A stretch of DNA of 64,000 bases, from assembly GCF_000060285.1 (NCBI RefSeq), contig NC_008555.1:1-64000 (forward strand), read 5' to 3'. The notes under the pieces were generated by a model. That model did no database searches. It saw nothing but the letters and a program-made list of their open reading frames with translations, and had not been told where the DNA came from. Both the position numbers and the translations under genes were made by a program. The first letter of the stretch is position 1. Each line of letters begins with the position of its first letter. This document shows, in pieces, positions 40,160 to 50,938 of the stretch. This DNA comes from Listeria welshimeri serovar 6b str. SLCC5334 (GTDB lineage: Bacteria > Bacillota > Bacilli > Lactobacillales > Listeriaceae).

Positions 40160-40888
40160 ATGCTACCGGTTTTTATTTGTGAAGATAACAAAATGCAGCG
40201 AGAAAGGTTAACAAAATATATTGAAGACTATATAATGGTCGAACATTTTGATATGAAGTTAGAGCTTTCGACGGGAGATCCATTTGAGTTAGTGTCACGA
40301 ATGCCTAGACATCAAGGTATGGGATTATATTTTTTAGATATTGATTTGGGGCAGCCGGACATGAATGGTTTTGAATTAGCTCAAGAAATTCGAAAATTTG
40401 ATCCACGTGGGTTTATTATTTTCATTACAACACATGCAGAACTAAGTTATATGACTTTTACGTACAAGGTGGAAGCGCTTGATTACATTATCAAGGACGA
40501 TATTGATATGTTGCATGAACGAGTTTTAGCTTGTATGAAGCAAGCAGAGGAACGAATTTCAAATGATCAAGATATGCAGAAATACTTTACGTTTAAAGTT
40601 TCAGATAAGAAGATTATTCATGAACTTCTGGATGATATTTTGTTTTTTGAGACAGCGCCAACTATCCATAAAGTAATTTTACATGGCAAAAATCGACAAG
40701 TAGAATTTTATGGTAAGCTAAAAAGTATTGAAAAAATGTTGGATGAATCGTTTTATAGATGTCACCGCTCATATATTGTAAATAAGAAAAATATTCATGA
40801 GTTAGATACGGCAAAAGGTGTTGTAAAAATGTCTAATGGTGAGAATTGTTATGCTTCGTCGAAATTAATTAAAAGTTTAAGTTTATAA
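40160..40888 (+). CDS. agrA: AgrA, LytTR response regulator
   Basis: AgrA is the DNA-binding output of agr. It has 242 residues: a receiver domain (1-125, acidic pocket CEDN, likely phospho-acceptor Asp60 in FLDIDLG) and a LytTR DNA-binding domain (about 140-240, with FYRCHRSYIVN). The gene looks intact, unlike agrC, so it may act unphosphorylated or be silent. Confidence 0.96.
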   Translation: MLPVFICEDNKMQRERLTKYIEDYIMVEHFDMKLELSTGDPFELVSRMPRHQGMGLYFLDIDLGQPDMNGFELAQEIRKFDPRGFIIFITTHAELSYMTFTYKVEALDYIIKDDIDMLHERVLACMKQAEERISNDQDMQKYFTFKVSDKKIIHELLDDILFFETAPTIHKVILHGKNRQVEFYGKLKSIEKMLDESFYRCHRSYIVNKKNIHELDTAKGVVKMSNGENCYASSKLIKSLSL

Positions 40889-40914
40889 AAGTGGCCTTTT
40901 GGGTCGCTTTTTTT
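40889..40914 (+). terminator. Terminator of the agr operon
   Basis: AAGTGGCC and GGTCGCTT pair with two G-T pairs, followed by seven Ts. Confidence 0.78.
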
Positions 40915-41054
40915 GTACAAAAGTTAGTTTGGATTTGAAGAAACGCGGAATTATAGGTAAAATAATAGTGGTGAATTGTTAGTTAAGTTTATGTTATGAT
41001 ATAGATACTCAAATTCAGACAAAAGGTATGTAAAAAAATGGGGAGCTGGATGAA

Positions 41055-43028
41055 ATGTCAGGCTATTTTCAAAAACGAATGCTTAAATATCCATTATACG
41101 GTCTGATTGCAGCGACAATTATATTGAGCGTAATCACGTTCTTTTTTTCGTGGTGGTTATCGGCGCTAGTTGTTGTTGGTGGGATTATTCTTACTGTAGC
41201 GATGTTTTACTTTGAACATCGTCTAAATGAGGATGTTCAATTATATGTTTCTAATTTAACATATCGGATTAAGCGTAGTGAGGAAGAAGCGCTTGTTGAA
41301 ATGCCGATGGGAATATTGCTGTATGATGAACATTATAGAATCGAATGGGTTAATCCGTTCATGTCTAAATACTTTGATAAAACAGAACTAATTGGTGAAT
41401 CTTTAGAAGAGGTAGGTCCTGAATTTCTGGATGTAATTACTGGAAATGATGAAAAAGGAATTATGTCGATTGCTTGGCGTGAACATCGTTTTGATACGAT
41501 TGTGAAGCGTAAGGAGCGCATTTTGTATCTATACGACCGGACAGAGTATTATGAACTAAATAAGAAATATCAAGCGAACAAATCAGTTTTTGCAGTTATT
41601 TTCTTAGATAATTACGATGAATGGGCGCAAGGTATGGATGATAGACGCCGTAGTGCACTAAATAATTTGGTGACATCAATGCTTACTAACTGGGCACGTG
41701 AACATAGAATTTATTTGAAACGGATTTCGACAGATCGTTTTATGGCTTTTTTAACAGAAGAGATGTTGAAAAGGTTGGAAGAAGAGAAGTTTCAAATTTT
41801 GGATCGAATTCGCGAGCGGACTTCAAAGCAAAATATTCCGCTGACGCTTAGTATCGGAATTGGTTATAAAGAAGAGGACTTGATTGCGCTTGCTGATTTG
41901 GCTCAGTCTAGTTTGGACCTTGCTTTAGGGCGTGGTGGAGATCAGGTCGTAATTAAGCAACCTGAAGGAAAAGTAAGATTTTATGGTGGAAAAACGAATC
42001 CAATGGAAAAAAGGACTCGTGTGCGTGCGCGTGTTATTTCGCAAGCTTTGCAAGAGCTAATCACACAGAGTGATCAAGTTTTTGTTATGGGGCATCGCTA
42101 TCCGGATATGGACGTAATTGGTTCTAGTCTTGGAGTTATGCGAATTGCAGAGATGAACGATCGAAATGCTTATGTGGTCGTTGAACCTGGCAAAATGAGT
42201 CCAGATGTGAAACGATTAATGAATGAAATTGAAGAATACCCTAATGTGATTAAAAATATTGTGACTCCACAAGTTGCACTCGAAAATATCACAGAGAAGA
42301 GTTTGCTTGTTGTTGTTGATACACACAAACCTTCAATGGTTATTAATAAGGAACTGCTCGATTCGGCTACAAATGTCGTTGTTGTCGATCATCACCGTCG
42401 TTCAGAGGAATTTGTTGGTAATCCGGTTCTAGTTTATATTGAACCGTATGCGTCCTCTACGGCCGAACTGATTACGGAGCTATTTGAGTACCAACCTGAT
42501 TTAGAACAAGTTGGGAAAATTGAAGCAACGGCACTTCTTTCCGGGATTGTCGTTGATACTAAAAACTTTACATTACGGACTGGGTCGAGAACGTTTGATG
42601 CAGCAAGTTATCTACGTTCGCTTGGGGCGGATACGATTTTAGTACAGCAATTTTTGAAAGAAGATATTACTACTTTTACACAGCGAAGTCGTTTAGTGGA
42701 GTCGCTTGAAATTTATCATGATGGTATGGCGATTGCTGCTGGACAGGAAGACGAGGAATTTGGAACGGTCATTGCAGCGCAGGCAGCAGATACGATGCTT
42801 TCTATGGAAGGTGTACAGGCGTCCTTTGTTATCACGCTTCGTCCAGATAAATTAATCGGAATTAGCGCAAGGTCGCTTGGACAAATCAATGTGCAAGTCA
42901 TTATGGAAAAACTAGGCGGTGGAGGTCATTTATCGAATGCAGCCACACAGCTTAAAGATGTTACAATTGCAGAAGCAAAAAAACAATTAATTAGCGCCAT
43001 TGATGCGTATTGGAAGGGAGAAACATAA
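41055..43028 (+). CDS. gdpP: GdpP/PdeA, cyclic-di-AMP phosphodiesterase
   Basis: This membrane enzyme breaks c-di-AMP to pApA. The 657 residues comprise two N-terminal helices (about 10-50), a PAS domain (about 80-150), a degenerate GGDEF domain (about 170-300, LGRGGDQVV) and a DHH-DHHA1 phosphodiesterase (about 340-655). Metal ligands are seen in [14 protein letters not shown] and DHH at 445-447, with [10 protein letters not shown] near the end. It is followed by rplI after 2 nt. Confidence 0.96.
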   Translation: MSGYFQKRMLKYPLYGLIAATIILSVITFFFSWWLSALVVVGGIILTVAMFYFEHRLNEDVQLYVSNLTYRIKRSEEEALVEMPMGILLYDEHYRIEWVNPFMSKYFDKTELIGESLEEVGPEFLDVITGNDEKGIMSIAWREHRFDTIVKRKERILYLYDRTEYYELNKKYQANKSVFAVIFLDNYDEWAQGMDDRRRSALNNLVTSMLTNWAREHRIYLKRISTDRFMAFLTEEMLKRLEEEKFQILDRIRERTSKQNIPLTLSIGIGYKEEDLIALADLAQSSLDLALGRGGDQVVIKQPEGKVRFYGGKTNPMEKRTRVRARVISQALQELITQSDQVFVMGHRYPDMDVIGSSLGVMRIAEMNDRNAYVVVEPGKMSPDVKRLMNEIEEYPNVIKNIVTPQVALENITEKSLLVVVDTHKPSMVINKELLDSATNVVVVDHHRRSEEFVGNPVLVYIEPYASSTAELITELFEYQPDLEQVGKIEATALLSGIVVDTKNFTLRTGSRTFDAASYLRSLGADTILVQQFLKEDITTFTQRSRLVESLEIYHDGMAIAAGQEDEEFGTVIAAQAADTMLSMEGVQASFVITLRPDKLIGISARSLGQINVQVIMEKLGGGGHLSNAATQLKDVTIAEAKKQLISAIDAYWKGET

Positions 43029-43030
43029 TT

Positions 43031-43477
43031 ATGAAAGTTATTTTCTTGAAAGACGTAAAAGGTAAAGGTAAAAAAGGGGAAACAAAAAATGTTGCAGATG
43101 GTTATGCAAACAATTTTTTAATTAAAAATGGTTACGCGGTTGAGGCTAGCAATGCAGCTTTAAGTACTCTTTCAGCTCAAAAGAAAAAAGAAGATAAATT
43201 AGCTGCCGAAGAATTAGCAGAAGCAAAAGCTTTGAAAGAAAAAATGGAAAAATTAACAGTGGAATTAAAAGCGAAGTCTGGTGAAGGCGGCAGATTGTTT
43301 GGTTCTATTACATCTAAACAAATTGCTCAAACGCTTGAAAAAACACACGGTATTAAAATAGATAAACGTAAAATGGACCTTCCAGAAGCAATCCGAGCTT
43401 TAGGACATACGAAAGTGCCTGTGAAATTGCACCACGAAGTAACGGCAACACTTGATGTACATGTTAGTGAAGAATAA
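43031..43477 (+). CDS. rplI: 50S ribosomal protein L9
   Basis: L9 has 148 residues, with the N-terminal domain [17 protein letters not shown], a long connecting helix and a C-terminal rRNA-binding domain. The ATG at 43031 is chosen over an in-frame start at 43010 because L9 begins with this motif and GGAAGGGAG precedes it. Confidence 0.97.
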   Translation: MKVIFLKDVKGKGKKGETKNVADGYANNFLIKNGYAVEASNAALSTLSAQKKKEDKLAAEELAEAKALKEKMEKLTVELKAKSGEGGRLFGSITSKQIAQTLEKTHGIKIDKRKMDLPEAIRALGHTKVPVKLHHEVTATLDVHVSEE

Positions 43478-43501
43478 TTTTTCTTAAGGGAGCGTAAGAC
43501 A

Positions 43502-44854
43502 GTGGATAATAATTTTCAGGACAGAACACCACCACAAAATATTGAAGCCGAACAAGCTGTACTGGGCGCGATATTTCTTGAGCCGAATGCGCTGATTACT
43601 GCTTCTGAAATTTTAATGCCGGATGATTTTTATCGGACTGGTCATCAAATCATTTTTGAAACGATGCTTGATTTGAATGACCACGGGAAAGCTGTCGATG
43701 TTTTAACTGTGTATGAGGCGCTTGCTGCTAAGGGTAATTTAGAAGATGCGGGCGGTTTGCCTTATTTGACGGAATTATCTGGTGCTGTGCCGACTGCAGC
43801 TAACTTAGAATACTATGCTCATATTATCGAGGACAAGGCGCTTTTAAGGCGTTTAATTAGAACTGCTACCCAGATTGCAACAGATGGCTATTCGCGCGAG
43901 GATGAGCTCGATATGCTTATGGACGAAGCGGAAAAGAGTATCTTGGAAGTTTCGCAACGTAAAAATGTCGGTGCGTTTAAGAATATTAAAGATGTTCTTG
44001 TTAAAACATATGACGATATTGAGATTTTGCATAATCGTAAAGGTGATATTACAGGGATTCCAACTGGATTTAACGAGCTGGACAAAATGACAGCTGGCTT
44101 TCAACGGAATGATTTAATTATTGTTGCGGCTCGTCCTTCTGTTGGTAAAACCGCATTTGCCTTAAATATCGCACAGAACGTAGCGACGAAAACCGATGAG
44201 AATGTAGCTATTTTCAGTTTGGAAATGGGCGCGGAACAACTCGTAATGCGTATGCTTTGTGCGGAAGGAAATATTAATGCGCAGAATTTACGGACAGGTG
44301 CTTTAACAAGCGATGATTGGCAAAAGCTGACAATTGCTATGGGAACACTTTCTAATTCTGGGATTTATATTGATGATACGCCGGGTGTTCGGGTGAATGA
44401 GATTCGTTCGAAATGTCGTCGTTTAAAACAAGAAACTGGTCTTGGTATGATCGTGATTGATTACTTGCAACTGATTGCAGGGAGCGGTCGCGGTGGTGAG
44501 AACCGGCAACAAGAGGTTTCTGAAATTTCTAGGTCATTAAAAGCTTTGGCGCGGGAACTTGAAGTACCAGTAATTGCGCTTTCGCAGTTATCTCGTAGTG
44601 TAGAGCAGCGTCAAGATAAGCGACCGATGATGTCAGATATCCGTGAATCTGGTTCTATTGAGCAAGATGCGGATATTGTAGCCTTTTTATACCGAGAAGA
44701 TTACTATGATCGAGAAGGCGAAAACGATGGTACAATTGAGATTATTATTGCGAAACAACGTAATGGTCCGGTTGGCGATGTGAAACTGGCCTTTGTAAAA
44801 GAATATAATAAGTTTGTGAATTTAGAAGTGCGTTACGACGACGCAATGGCTTAA
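43502..44854 (+). CDS. dnaC: Replicative DNA helicase
   Basis: This hexameric helicase (called DnaC in Bacillus, DnaB in E. coli) unwinds DNA at the fork. The 450 residues have the N-terminal primase-contact domain (PPQNIEAEQAVLGAIF), the Walker A ARPSVGKTAFALN and the Walker B MIVIDYLQLI. The start is GTG after AAGGGAGCG. Confidence 0.97.
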   Translation: MDNNFQDRTPPQNIEAEQAVLGAIFLEPNALITASEILMPDDFYRTGHQIIFETMLDLNDHGKAVDVLTVYEALAAKGNLEDAGGLPYLTELSGAVPTAANLEYYAHIIEDKALLRRLIRTATQIATDGYSREDELDMLMDEAEKSILEVSQRKNVGAFKNIKDVLVKTYDDIEILHNRKGDITGIPTGFNELDKMTAGFQRNDLIIVAARPSVGKTAFALNIAQNVATKTDENVAIFSLEMGAEQLVMRMLCAEGNINAQNLRTGALTSDDWQKLTIAMGTLSNSGIYIDDTPGVRVNEIRSKCRRLKQETGLGMIVIDYLQLIAGSGRGGENRQQEVSEISRSLKALARELEVPVIALSQLSRSVEQRQDKRPMMSDIRESGSIEQDADIVAFLYREDYYDREGENDGTIEIIIAKQRNGPVGDVKLAFVKEYNKFVNLEVRYDDAMA

Positions 44855-44860
44855 TGAGGA

Positions 44861-44906
44861 AACCTTGTGAATTTCTAATTTGATTTAGAGTTCACAAGGT
44901 TTTTTG
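44861..44906 (+). terminator. Terminator after dnaC
   Basis: AACCTTGTGAA and TTCACAAGGTT pair around a 19-nt loop, followed by Ts. Confidence 0.88.
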
Positions 44907-44968
44907 TTTTATGTAAAAAGGTATCGTATAATGAAAAACAGTCGTGGAAACTCTATAAAAATGATTAA

Positions 44969-45012
44969 AAACGCGAACGATAAAATTACCTTACAAATCA
45001 ATGTTCGTAAAT
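44969..45012. promoter_or_regulatory. PurR operator: two inverted PurBoxes before purA
   Basis: AAACGCGAACGAT at 44969-44981 and its inverted partner AATGTTCGTAAAT at 45000-45012 (other strand ATTTACGAACATT) match the AWWWCCGAACWWT PurBox. The second has one mismatch, the first two. The gap is 18 nt. Repression of purA by PurR, relieved by PRPP, is expected. Confidence 0.65.
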
Positions 45013-45015
45013 CCA

Positions 45016-45044
45016 TTGACTATTTTGACGGCAAACGGTACAAT
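45016..45044 (+). promoter_or_regulatory. purA promoter
   Basis: TTGACT (45016-45021) and TACAAT (45039-45044) are 17 nt apart, directly after the PurBoxes. Confidence 0.75.
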
Positions 45045-45114
45045 ATATAATGGAAAATGAAGAGGTTATGAAAAAAATCATAGCTATCAAAGACCAATTA
45101 AATGAGGTGTTTAA

Positions 45115-46407
45115 ATGTCTTCAGTTGTTGTAGTAGGAACACAGTGGGGCGATGAAGGAAAAGGGAAGATTACGGATTTTCTTTCCGAGAATGCAGAAGC
45201 GATTGCTAGATATCAAGGTGGGAACAATGCAGGTCATACAATTAAGTTTGATGGCGAAACGTACAAATTGCATTTAATTCCATCCGGTATCTTTTACAAA
45301 GAAAAAATCAGTGTTATTGGTAATGGTATGGTTGTAGATCCAAAGGCTTTAGTGGAGGAATTAAAATATCTTCATGACAAAGGCGTGGATACTTCTAATT
45401 TGCGTATTTCTAACCGCGCACACATTATTCTGCCGTATCACATTCGTATCGATGAAGCTGATGAAGAACGTAAAGGCGCAAATAAAATCGGTACAACGAA
45501 AAAAGGTATCGGCCCAGCATATATGGATAAAGCGGCTCGTGTCGGTATTCGTATTATTGATTTATTAGATAAAGAAACATTTAAAGAAAAATTAGAGCAT
45601 AATCTGGGAGAAAAAAACCGTTTACTTGAACGTTTTTATGAACTAGAAGGCTTTAAATTAGAAGATATTTTAGAAGAGTATTATGGTTATGGTCAACAAT
45701 TTAAAGATTATGTTTGTGATACATCGGTTGTGTTGAATGATGCACTTGATGATGGCAAACGTGTATTATTTGAAGGTGCGCAAGGTGTTATGCTTGATAT
45801 TGATCAAGGGACATATCCATTTGTAACTTCAAGTAACCCAATTGCTGGTGGTGTAACTATTGGTAGTGGAGTTGGTCCATCAAAAATCAATCATGTTGTT
45901 GGTGTGGCAAAAGCTTATACAACTCGTGTTGGCGACGGTCCTTTCCCAACAGAATTATTTGATTCTATTGGTGACAATATTCGTGAAGTTGGTCGTGAAT
46001 ATGGTACAACTACTGGTCGTCCGCGTCGTGTAGGTTGGTTTGATAGTGTTGTTGTCCGTCATGCTCGTCGTGTTAGTGGCTTAACTGATTTATCATTAAC
46101 ACTACTCGATGTTTTGACAGGAATTGAAACACTTAAAATCTGTGTAGCATATAAGTTAGATGGAAAAACAATTACTGAATTCCCAGCAAGCTTGAAAGAC
46201 TTAGCTCGTTGCGAACCAGTCTATGAAGAATTACCAGGTTGGACAGAAGACATTACAGAAGTTAAATCATTAGATGATCTTCCAGTAAATTGTCGTCACT
46301 ATATGGAACGTATTGCGCAACTTACAGGTGTACAAGTTTCTATGTTCTCTGTTGGTCCTGACCGCGCTCAAACACATGTGGTTAAAAGTGTGTGGCGTTT
46401 AGCTTAA
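45115..46407 (+). CDS. purA: Adenylosuccinate synthetase
   Basis: PurA joins IMP and aspartate with GTP, the first committed step to AMP. The 430 residues hold [16 protein letters not shown] (GTP loop), GGNNAGHTI, and [14 protein letters not shown]. It has its own promoter and PurBoxes, separate from the main pur operon. Confidence 0.97.
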   Translation: MSSVVVVGTQWGDEGKGKITDFLSENAEAIARYQGGNNAGHTIKFDGETYKLHLIPSGIFYKEKISVIGNGMVVDPKALVEELKYLHDKGVDTSNLRISNRAHIILPYHIRIDEADEERKGANKIGTTKKGIGPAYMDKAARVGIRIIDLLDKETFKEKLEHNLGEKNRLLERFYELEGFKLEDILEEYYGYGQQFKDYVCDTSVVLNDALDDGKRVLFEGAQGVMLDIDQGTYPFVTSSNPIAGGVTIGSGVGPSKINHVVGVAKAYTTRVGDGPFPTELFDSIGDNIREVGREYGTTTGRPRRVGWFDSVVVRHARRVSGLTDLSLTLLDVLTGIETLKICVAYKLDGKTITEFPASLKDLARCEPVYEELPGWTEDITEVKSLDDLPVNCRHYMERIAQLTGVQVSMFSVGPDRAQTHVVKSVWRLA

Positions 46408-46418
46408 TAATAAGGTTT

Positions 46419-46457
46419 AAAGCTTCTTGAGGTATTTTTCTCAAGAAGCTTTTTTTG
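46419..46457 (+). terminator. Terminator after purA
   Basis: AAAGCTTCTTGA and TCAAGAAGCTTT form a perfect 12-bp stem, followed by Ts. A parS site begins at its end. Confidence 0.92.
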
Positions 46458-46471
46458 TTTCACGTGAAACA
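46456..46471. promoter_or_regulatory. parS: Second parS site for ParB/Spo0J
   Basis: TGTTTCACGTGAAACA is an exact parS match, here between genes and 13.7 kb after the first one. Confidence 0.93.
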
Positions 46472-46621
46472 TTTTGATTAAATAATGGCAGTTTATCTTA
46501 TGAGGATAAAGATAAGAATTACGCAAAAGACAACTTTATTTCTATTTAAACTTTAAAAAATTATCATTAACCACCCTGTTTGTGAAAAATACCTCTTTTT
46601 ATAAAAATATCCCTTCCAAAA

Positions 46622-46722
46622 AACGACTAAAATCGTTGTATCTGCTATATATTATTCGCTTTTCTGTCACATTTTATTTTGTGAATTCGTGATATAATTT
46701 TAAGGTGATATCTTATTCACAA
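46622..46722 (+). promoter_or_regulatory. esxA promoter region with inverted repeats
   Basis: An extended -10 (TGATATAAT, 46690-46698) lacks a clear -35. TTGTGAAT (46679-46686) and ATTCACAA (46715-46722) form an inverted repeat around it and the likely start point. Further up, AACGA and TCGTT (46622-46637) form a second dyad, containing AACGACTAAAA, the complement of an 11-mer before agrB. Regulated expression of type VII secretion is likely, by an unknown factor. Confidence 0.55.
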
Positions 46723-46747
46723 TAGATAATAAGAGGAGATGAAGTGA

Positions 46748-47041
46748 ATGTCAGGTCAAATTAGAATGAGTCCGGCAGAGTTACGCGATCGCGCTAAAAC
46801 TTATGGTCAGAGTGGTAGAGATATTGAAGATATTTTAAGCCGTTTAAGCCAGTTACAAGAACAGCTTCGTAGCGAATGGGAAGGTCAAGCTTTTGCTCGT
46901 TTTGATGAGCAATTTGAGCAATTAAGACCAAAAGTAACTGAATTTGCGAACTTAATGGATCAAATCAACGCTCAACTTGAGAAGACAGCAAACGCAGTAG
47001 AAGAACACGATCAACAACTTTCTCAAAATTTCGGATTCTAA
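46748..47041 (+). CDS. esxA: EsxA, WXG100 secreted protein
   Basis: EsxA is the small helical hairpin substrate of type VII secretion. The 97 residues have the WXG motif as SEWEGQAFARFDEQF at the turn. It is followed by a terminator before esaA, so it can be made in excess over the machine, as usual for this locus. Confidence 0.96.
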   Translation: MSGQIRMSPAELRDRAKTYGQSGRDIEDILSRLSQLQEQLRSEWEGQAFARFDEQFEQLRPKVTEFANLMDQINAQLEKTANAVEEHDQQLSQNFGF

Positions 47042-47089
47042 AATCAACAAAAGTGGAGCATACATACAAATATCGTTGGATGCTTTACG

Positions 47090-47120
47090 AAAAGCCATGC
47101 AGTTTTTTGCATGGCTTTTT
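47090..47120 (+). terminator. Terminator between esxA and esaA
   Basis: AAAAGCCATGCA and TGCATGGCTTTT pair, followed by Ts. Partial read-through would set the ratio of EsxA to the machine proteins. Confidence 0.9.
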
Positions 47121-47187
47121 CTAAAATAGAAAACATATGCCTAAAAAGGTATTTATATAAAAAAAGACACAGCGGGAGTGGACATGA

Positions 47188-50100
47188 ATGAAGAAGGTAA
47201 AATGGAGTATTTTACTCTTTTTAGTCTTGGCGATTTTTTTATCAGCGGGTATTACTTATCTAGCTTTAAATCAAGAGGCAAATAAAGATACTAAAAATAG
47301 TAATGAAAAAGCACATAAAATGACTATCGCGCTTGTGAATGAGGATCAAGGCGACACATTCCAAGGAAAGCGAGTAGAGTTCGGGAATCAATTTGTAAAA
47401 AGTATAGAGAAAGACGATGCACATGAATGGTACGTTGTAAGCCGTGGGGTTGCAGAGAGCGGTTTAAAACGAGATGTATATAATATGATGATTGTTATTC
47501 CGAGTGACTTCTCTAAAAAAGCATTATCAATGACATCAGATGCGCCGGAAAAAGTAACAATCAGCTATAAAGTAAATGATGTAGGAAATAGCGATTTGAA
47601 AGCGGAGGCGGAGAAAACAGCGGCTTCTGTATTAGAAGACTTCAATACACGTATTATTGATGTTTATTTTGCGAGCATTTTAACAACTTTACAAGAAGCT
47701 CAAGATAATATTGGTACGTTAGTTGAAGAAGAGAAAGAATACGACAAAATATACAATAAAGATATTAATAATCCATTATCAAGTTATACAGAACAATTTA
47801 AAACCGTCCAAGATTACACAGGAAATTCAAAAGAGAGTTTTCAAGGGTTTCAAGAGATTATGAAAGACTTTGAAAAAAGCTTAAATATCTCTAAAAAAGA
47901 AAACACCGAACACATGAAGAATATGGACACTTTTACAAAAACACAAGAAACAAATGCGCCATTTGAAGCGAAATTCACAAAAGACTTACAGACATTTGAT
48001 GGAACGCTTTCGGCGGATGATATTAGGGAGCAAACTACTGCTTTAGAACAAGCTAACAAGAAAATGACTTCAGAATTTCAAATTTCAGAAGGGAATAATT
48101 CCTTATTATCACAAACGCAAGGCCTACAGAAATATATTGCGGATACAAACGCGCAAATTGAAGCACTAGATGCTGAGATTACGGGGACGTTAAATAATGA
48201 CTTTCGAACAGCTGTGTATAATGATTTGCTGCGAATTTTACAAAAAAATGAGTATTCGGATAAATTAAATGAAATTGGCTTGAAAGATTTAACCGGTGAA
48301 GATATTAATGCGGGTTTTGATAAAGCGCTTGTGAAAGAAATTAAGGCTTTACCGACTTATAATGCGCAACAACTGTCAGCAATTGGACTTGACGAAGATT
48401 TGTATAAAAATATTGTTACGCTGTCCAAGGAATATTATGAGGATCATCGGAGTGCATTTGGGGATGATTTTAGATTTACCAATGAAGAAAAAACATTACC
48501 AACCGATACATTAAAAAGGGACACCATTAATAAGTTGAAAACAGCGGGTATGGCGCTTGAAAGCACTTCATATACCTTACCAGCAAGTGAATATAACTCA
48601 GAGGTTTTCCTTACTTTAGATAAGAAATTCCATTTTGAAAATGTAGTTTGTACGATTAATGTGGAAGGGCAAACAGAATTAGTTCAGAAAGAGCCATTTG
48701 ATGAAAATGGTTTAAAACTTACTTTGCCAGCTTCAGCGACTCCTGTAGAAATAAAAATCACAGGGACGGCGAAGTTGAATGATGGGGCGGATGTTCCTTT
48801 AACGGGGGCTGTGAACTGGAATGCTACTTTACAACAATATGAAAAACAAACGACAGAATCTGGTGACTTGCCTATTATTCCAACTGATCCTGACACAGGG
48901 AATCCTGATACAGACAACCCAGACCAAACGCCAACCGAAGATCCTGTTTTAGTAAGGAAAGAAATTTTACCAATTAATGTAATGGAGCCAACTTATTTAA
49001 GCGAAACAAGAAGTTCTGTTAAGGCAATCACGAATACTGTAAAAGACTACTATAAATTACAAGTATTATTTGATTTGTATTACGGAATAGATGCGAGCGA
49101 TTCGGGACAAATGCCTGATTTTAGTAATTATGAAGTTACATTAGAAAATACGGCAAAAACATCCTCCTATTATTATATTTTTAATAAAGAAGATATCATA
49201 GGGAGTTTTGTAAATCTTACAACGGATCGATTTGTAGCGGATTATACGAAAAAAATTAAAGCATTCGAACAAAAAATTGCTGATTATAAATCTTTGATGG
49301 CAGAAGCAAGTTCAAGGTCAGAAGATGTGACAAATAGATTAAATGAAACGACACAAGAAGCAATTAATTTAAATACTAATTTGGCGCTGACGCTTAAAAA
49401 CCTTGAATCATGGAGAGAAGCAAGTCAAGGTTTGTTGGAAGAAAATGATGTAGTAGTAGAAAAATCTGGCGAAGAGGCTTCAATGGCGCTCCAGTTGAGT
49501 TCTGAATTTGCAGGCCTATTAGCGGAAAGCGAGTCGTTAGCCGGCACGTCAGGAGGTAATTTGAAATCAGCTGAAGTGGTTTATGACACCTTTGATGCAA
49601 TTGATAAAGAAGCAAAAAACATCCAAAAAAGCGGAAAAACTCTAGTTAAAGAGGCTTCTAATTTATCAGCTGACTTAGAAGAAAAATTGAAGGATGATCA
49701 GACTTTCCAAAAGAATTTTGCCAAAGTAATGAAAAATAGCCGAATTGGTGATCGACAAAATGAAAATCTCTATAGTTTCTTGAGTAATCCGGTAGATAAG
49801 ATGAATGCGGGAACGATTGTGGCGGGTGATAAATCGATGCCATACTTTATGATTTTAATTTGTACTATCCTTGCGATTTTTACTAGTTATGTCATTTCGC
49901 ATCAAGAGAAAAAACGGAAACAATTAAATGCATTTGAGAAAGAAATGTCATTAGTCTTTAAAAACATCCCGATTACATTCTTAACAATTTGTGTAGCGAT
50001 AATTGAAGGACTTGTTATTGGTGCGGTTTCTGGATTTATATTTGAAGTAGGGCAAATTGGCATGTTCCTCTGGATTGGTATTTGTGTACTAATTATGATG

Positions 50101-50430
50101 GCGTTAGTAACTGCTTTTTCTTACTTATTGCGTCAACTCAATATGATTGGTATGTCGATTATCCTGCTCATTTTAAGTTTGTACCTATTTTTAACAGATG
50201 CAGTCGGGCTTAATATTGATAATGAGTCGATTTTTGCGACATTTAGAACATTCTCGCCACTGCAATACATGGAACAGCTATTAAACGGGATTTTAAGTGT
50301 ACAGCAAAATTACATTATTATTGTTTATAGCTTAATTGGTGCAACAGTGTTATTTACTGCACTCAACCTGTTTGTTTGGCACCGTTCTAAAAATGAAGAA
50401 CAAGAGGAGGAGCATTCGGATGAAATTTAA
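47188..50430 (+). CDS. esaA: EsaA, type VII secretion membrane protein
   Basis: This large YhgE/Pip-like protein has 1,080 residues: one N-terminal helix (about 7-26), a very long outside region rich in coiled coil (about 30-880, including a Pro/Asp-rich linker near 570-585), and five or so helices at the C-terminus (about 890-1065). In staphylococci EsaA forms a surface-exposed dimer of the T7b machine. GCGGGAGTGG precedes the start. It overlaps essA by 11 nt. Confidence 0.93.
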   Translation: MKKVKWSILLFLVLAIFLSAGITYLALNQEANKDTKNSNEKAHKMTIALVNEDQGDTFQGKRVEFGNQFVKSIEKDDAHEWYVVSRGVAESGLKRDVYNMMIVIPSDFSKKALSMTSDAPEKVTISYKVNDVGNSDLKAEAEKTAASVLEDFNTRIIDVYFASILTTLQEAQDNIGTLVEEEKEYDKIYNKDINNPLSSYTEQFKTVQDYTGNSKESFQGFQEIMKDFEKSLNISKKENTEHMKNMDTFTKTQETNAPFEAKFTKDLQTFDGTLSADDIREQTTALEQANKKMTSEFQISEGNNSLLSQTQGLQKYIADTNAQIEALDAEITGTLNNDFRTAVYNDLLRILQKNEYSDKLNEIGLKDLTGEDINAGFDKALVKEIKALPTYNAQQLSAIGLDEDLYKNIVTLSKEYYEDHRSAFGDDFRFTNEEKTLPTDTLKRDTINKLKTAGMALESTSYTLPASEYNSEVFLTLDKKFHFENVVCTINVEGQTELVQKEPFDENGLKLTLPASATPVEIKITGTAKLNDGADVPLTGAVNWNATLQQYEKQTTESGDLPIIPTDPDTGNPDTDNPDQTPTEDPVLVRKEILPINVMEPTYLSETRSSVKAITNTVKDYYKLQVLFDLYYGIDASDSGQMPDFSNYEVTLENTAKTSSYYYIFNKEDIIGSFVNLTTDRFVADYTKKIKAFEQKIADYKSLMAEASSRSEDVTNRLNETTQEAINLNTNLALTLKNLESWREASQGLLEENDVVVEKSGEEASMALQLSSEFAGLLAESESLAGTSGGNLKSAEVVYDTFDAIDKEAKNIQKSGKTLVKEASNLSADLEEKLKDDQTFQKNFAKVMKNSRIGDRQNENLYSFLSNPVDKMNAGTIVAGDKSMPYFMILICTILAIFTSYVISHQEKKRKQLNAFEKEMSLVFKNIPITFLTICVAIIEGLVIGAVSGFIFEVGQIGMFLWIGICVLIMMALVTAFSYLLRQLNMIGMSIILLILSLYLFLTDAVGLNIDNESIFATFRTFSPLQYMEQLLNGILSVQQNYIIIVYSLIGATVLFTALNLFVWHRSKNEEQEEEHSDEI

Positions 50431-50923
50431 AATGGCAGCATTATTGCTATTAGTTTGCTTTGCTTTTTCTCCTAGTGTACTTGCGGCCGAATCGGATAGT
50501 TATTTAGAAAACAGCGGAAAAATGGATATTAAAACCGATCGACTTCAAAAAACAGATGAAGAGAAGAAGAAAGAGCTTGAAAAAATGGAAGAAACCGAAC
50601 TTGATAAAAACGGTATCCCACTTTTTACAGATGAATGGGATAAAAAAGTATCTAAACAAAAAGAAACAGAGAAAGCTGAATATGACCGTATTAAAAATGC
50701 TCTTTTTGAAGAAGAGCCCACTTCCGGAGAAACAGTGAAAACAACAAAAGAAAAACTTTTTTCTGGAAAATATGAAACAACGAGTAATAAGGCTGCTATG
50801 ACAACGAATACGGAAGATGAAACTAAAAATACAAAGCAAAAAACAGTTGGCGGAGCAATCGCTGGAACACTCCTGGCATTAGCAGGTGGGATTTATGCAG
50901 CAGCACGCAATGTTTTTGAATAG
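50420..50923 (+). CDS. essA: EssA, type VII secretion membrane protein
   Basis: The 167-residue protein starts with a signal-like helix (MKFKMAALLLLVCF) and ends with a Gly/Ala-rich membrane helix (GGAIAGTLLALAGGIYAAA). The middle is highly charged. The start at 50420 follows GAGGAGGAG; an upstream in-frame ATG at 50336 lies inside esaA without a site. Confidence 0.9.
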   Translation: MKFKMAALLLLVCFAFSPSVLAAESDSYLENSGKMDIKTDRLQKTDEEKKKELEKMEETELDKNGIPLFTDEWDKKVSKQKETEKAEYDRIKNALFEEEPTSGETVKTTKEKLFSGKYETTSNKAAMTTNTEDETKNTKQKTVGGAIAGTLLALAGGIYAAARNVFE

Positions 50924-50938
50924 AAGTGAGGAATTGAA

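Noticed and set aside
50504-50839. 111-residue minus-strand frame opposite essA
   Set aside because: It is Phe/Cys-rich antisense of the Lys/Glu-rich EssA middle, with no start signal.
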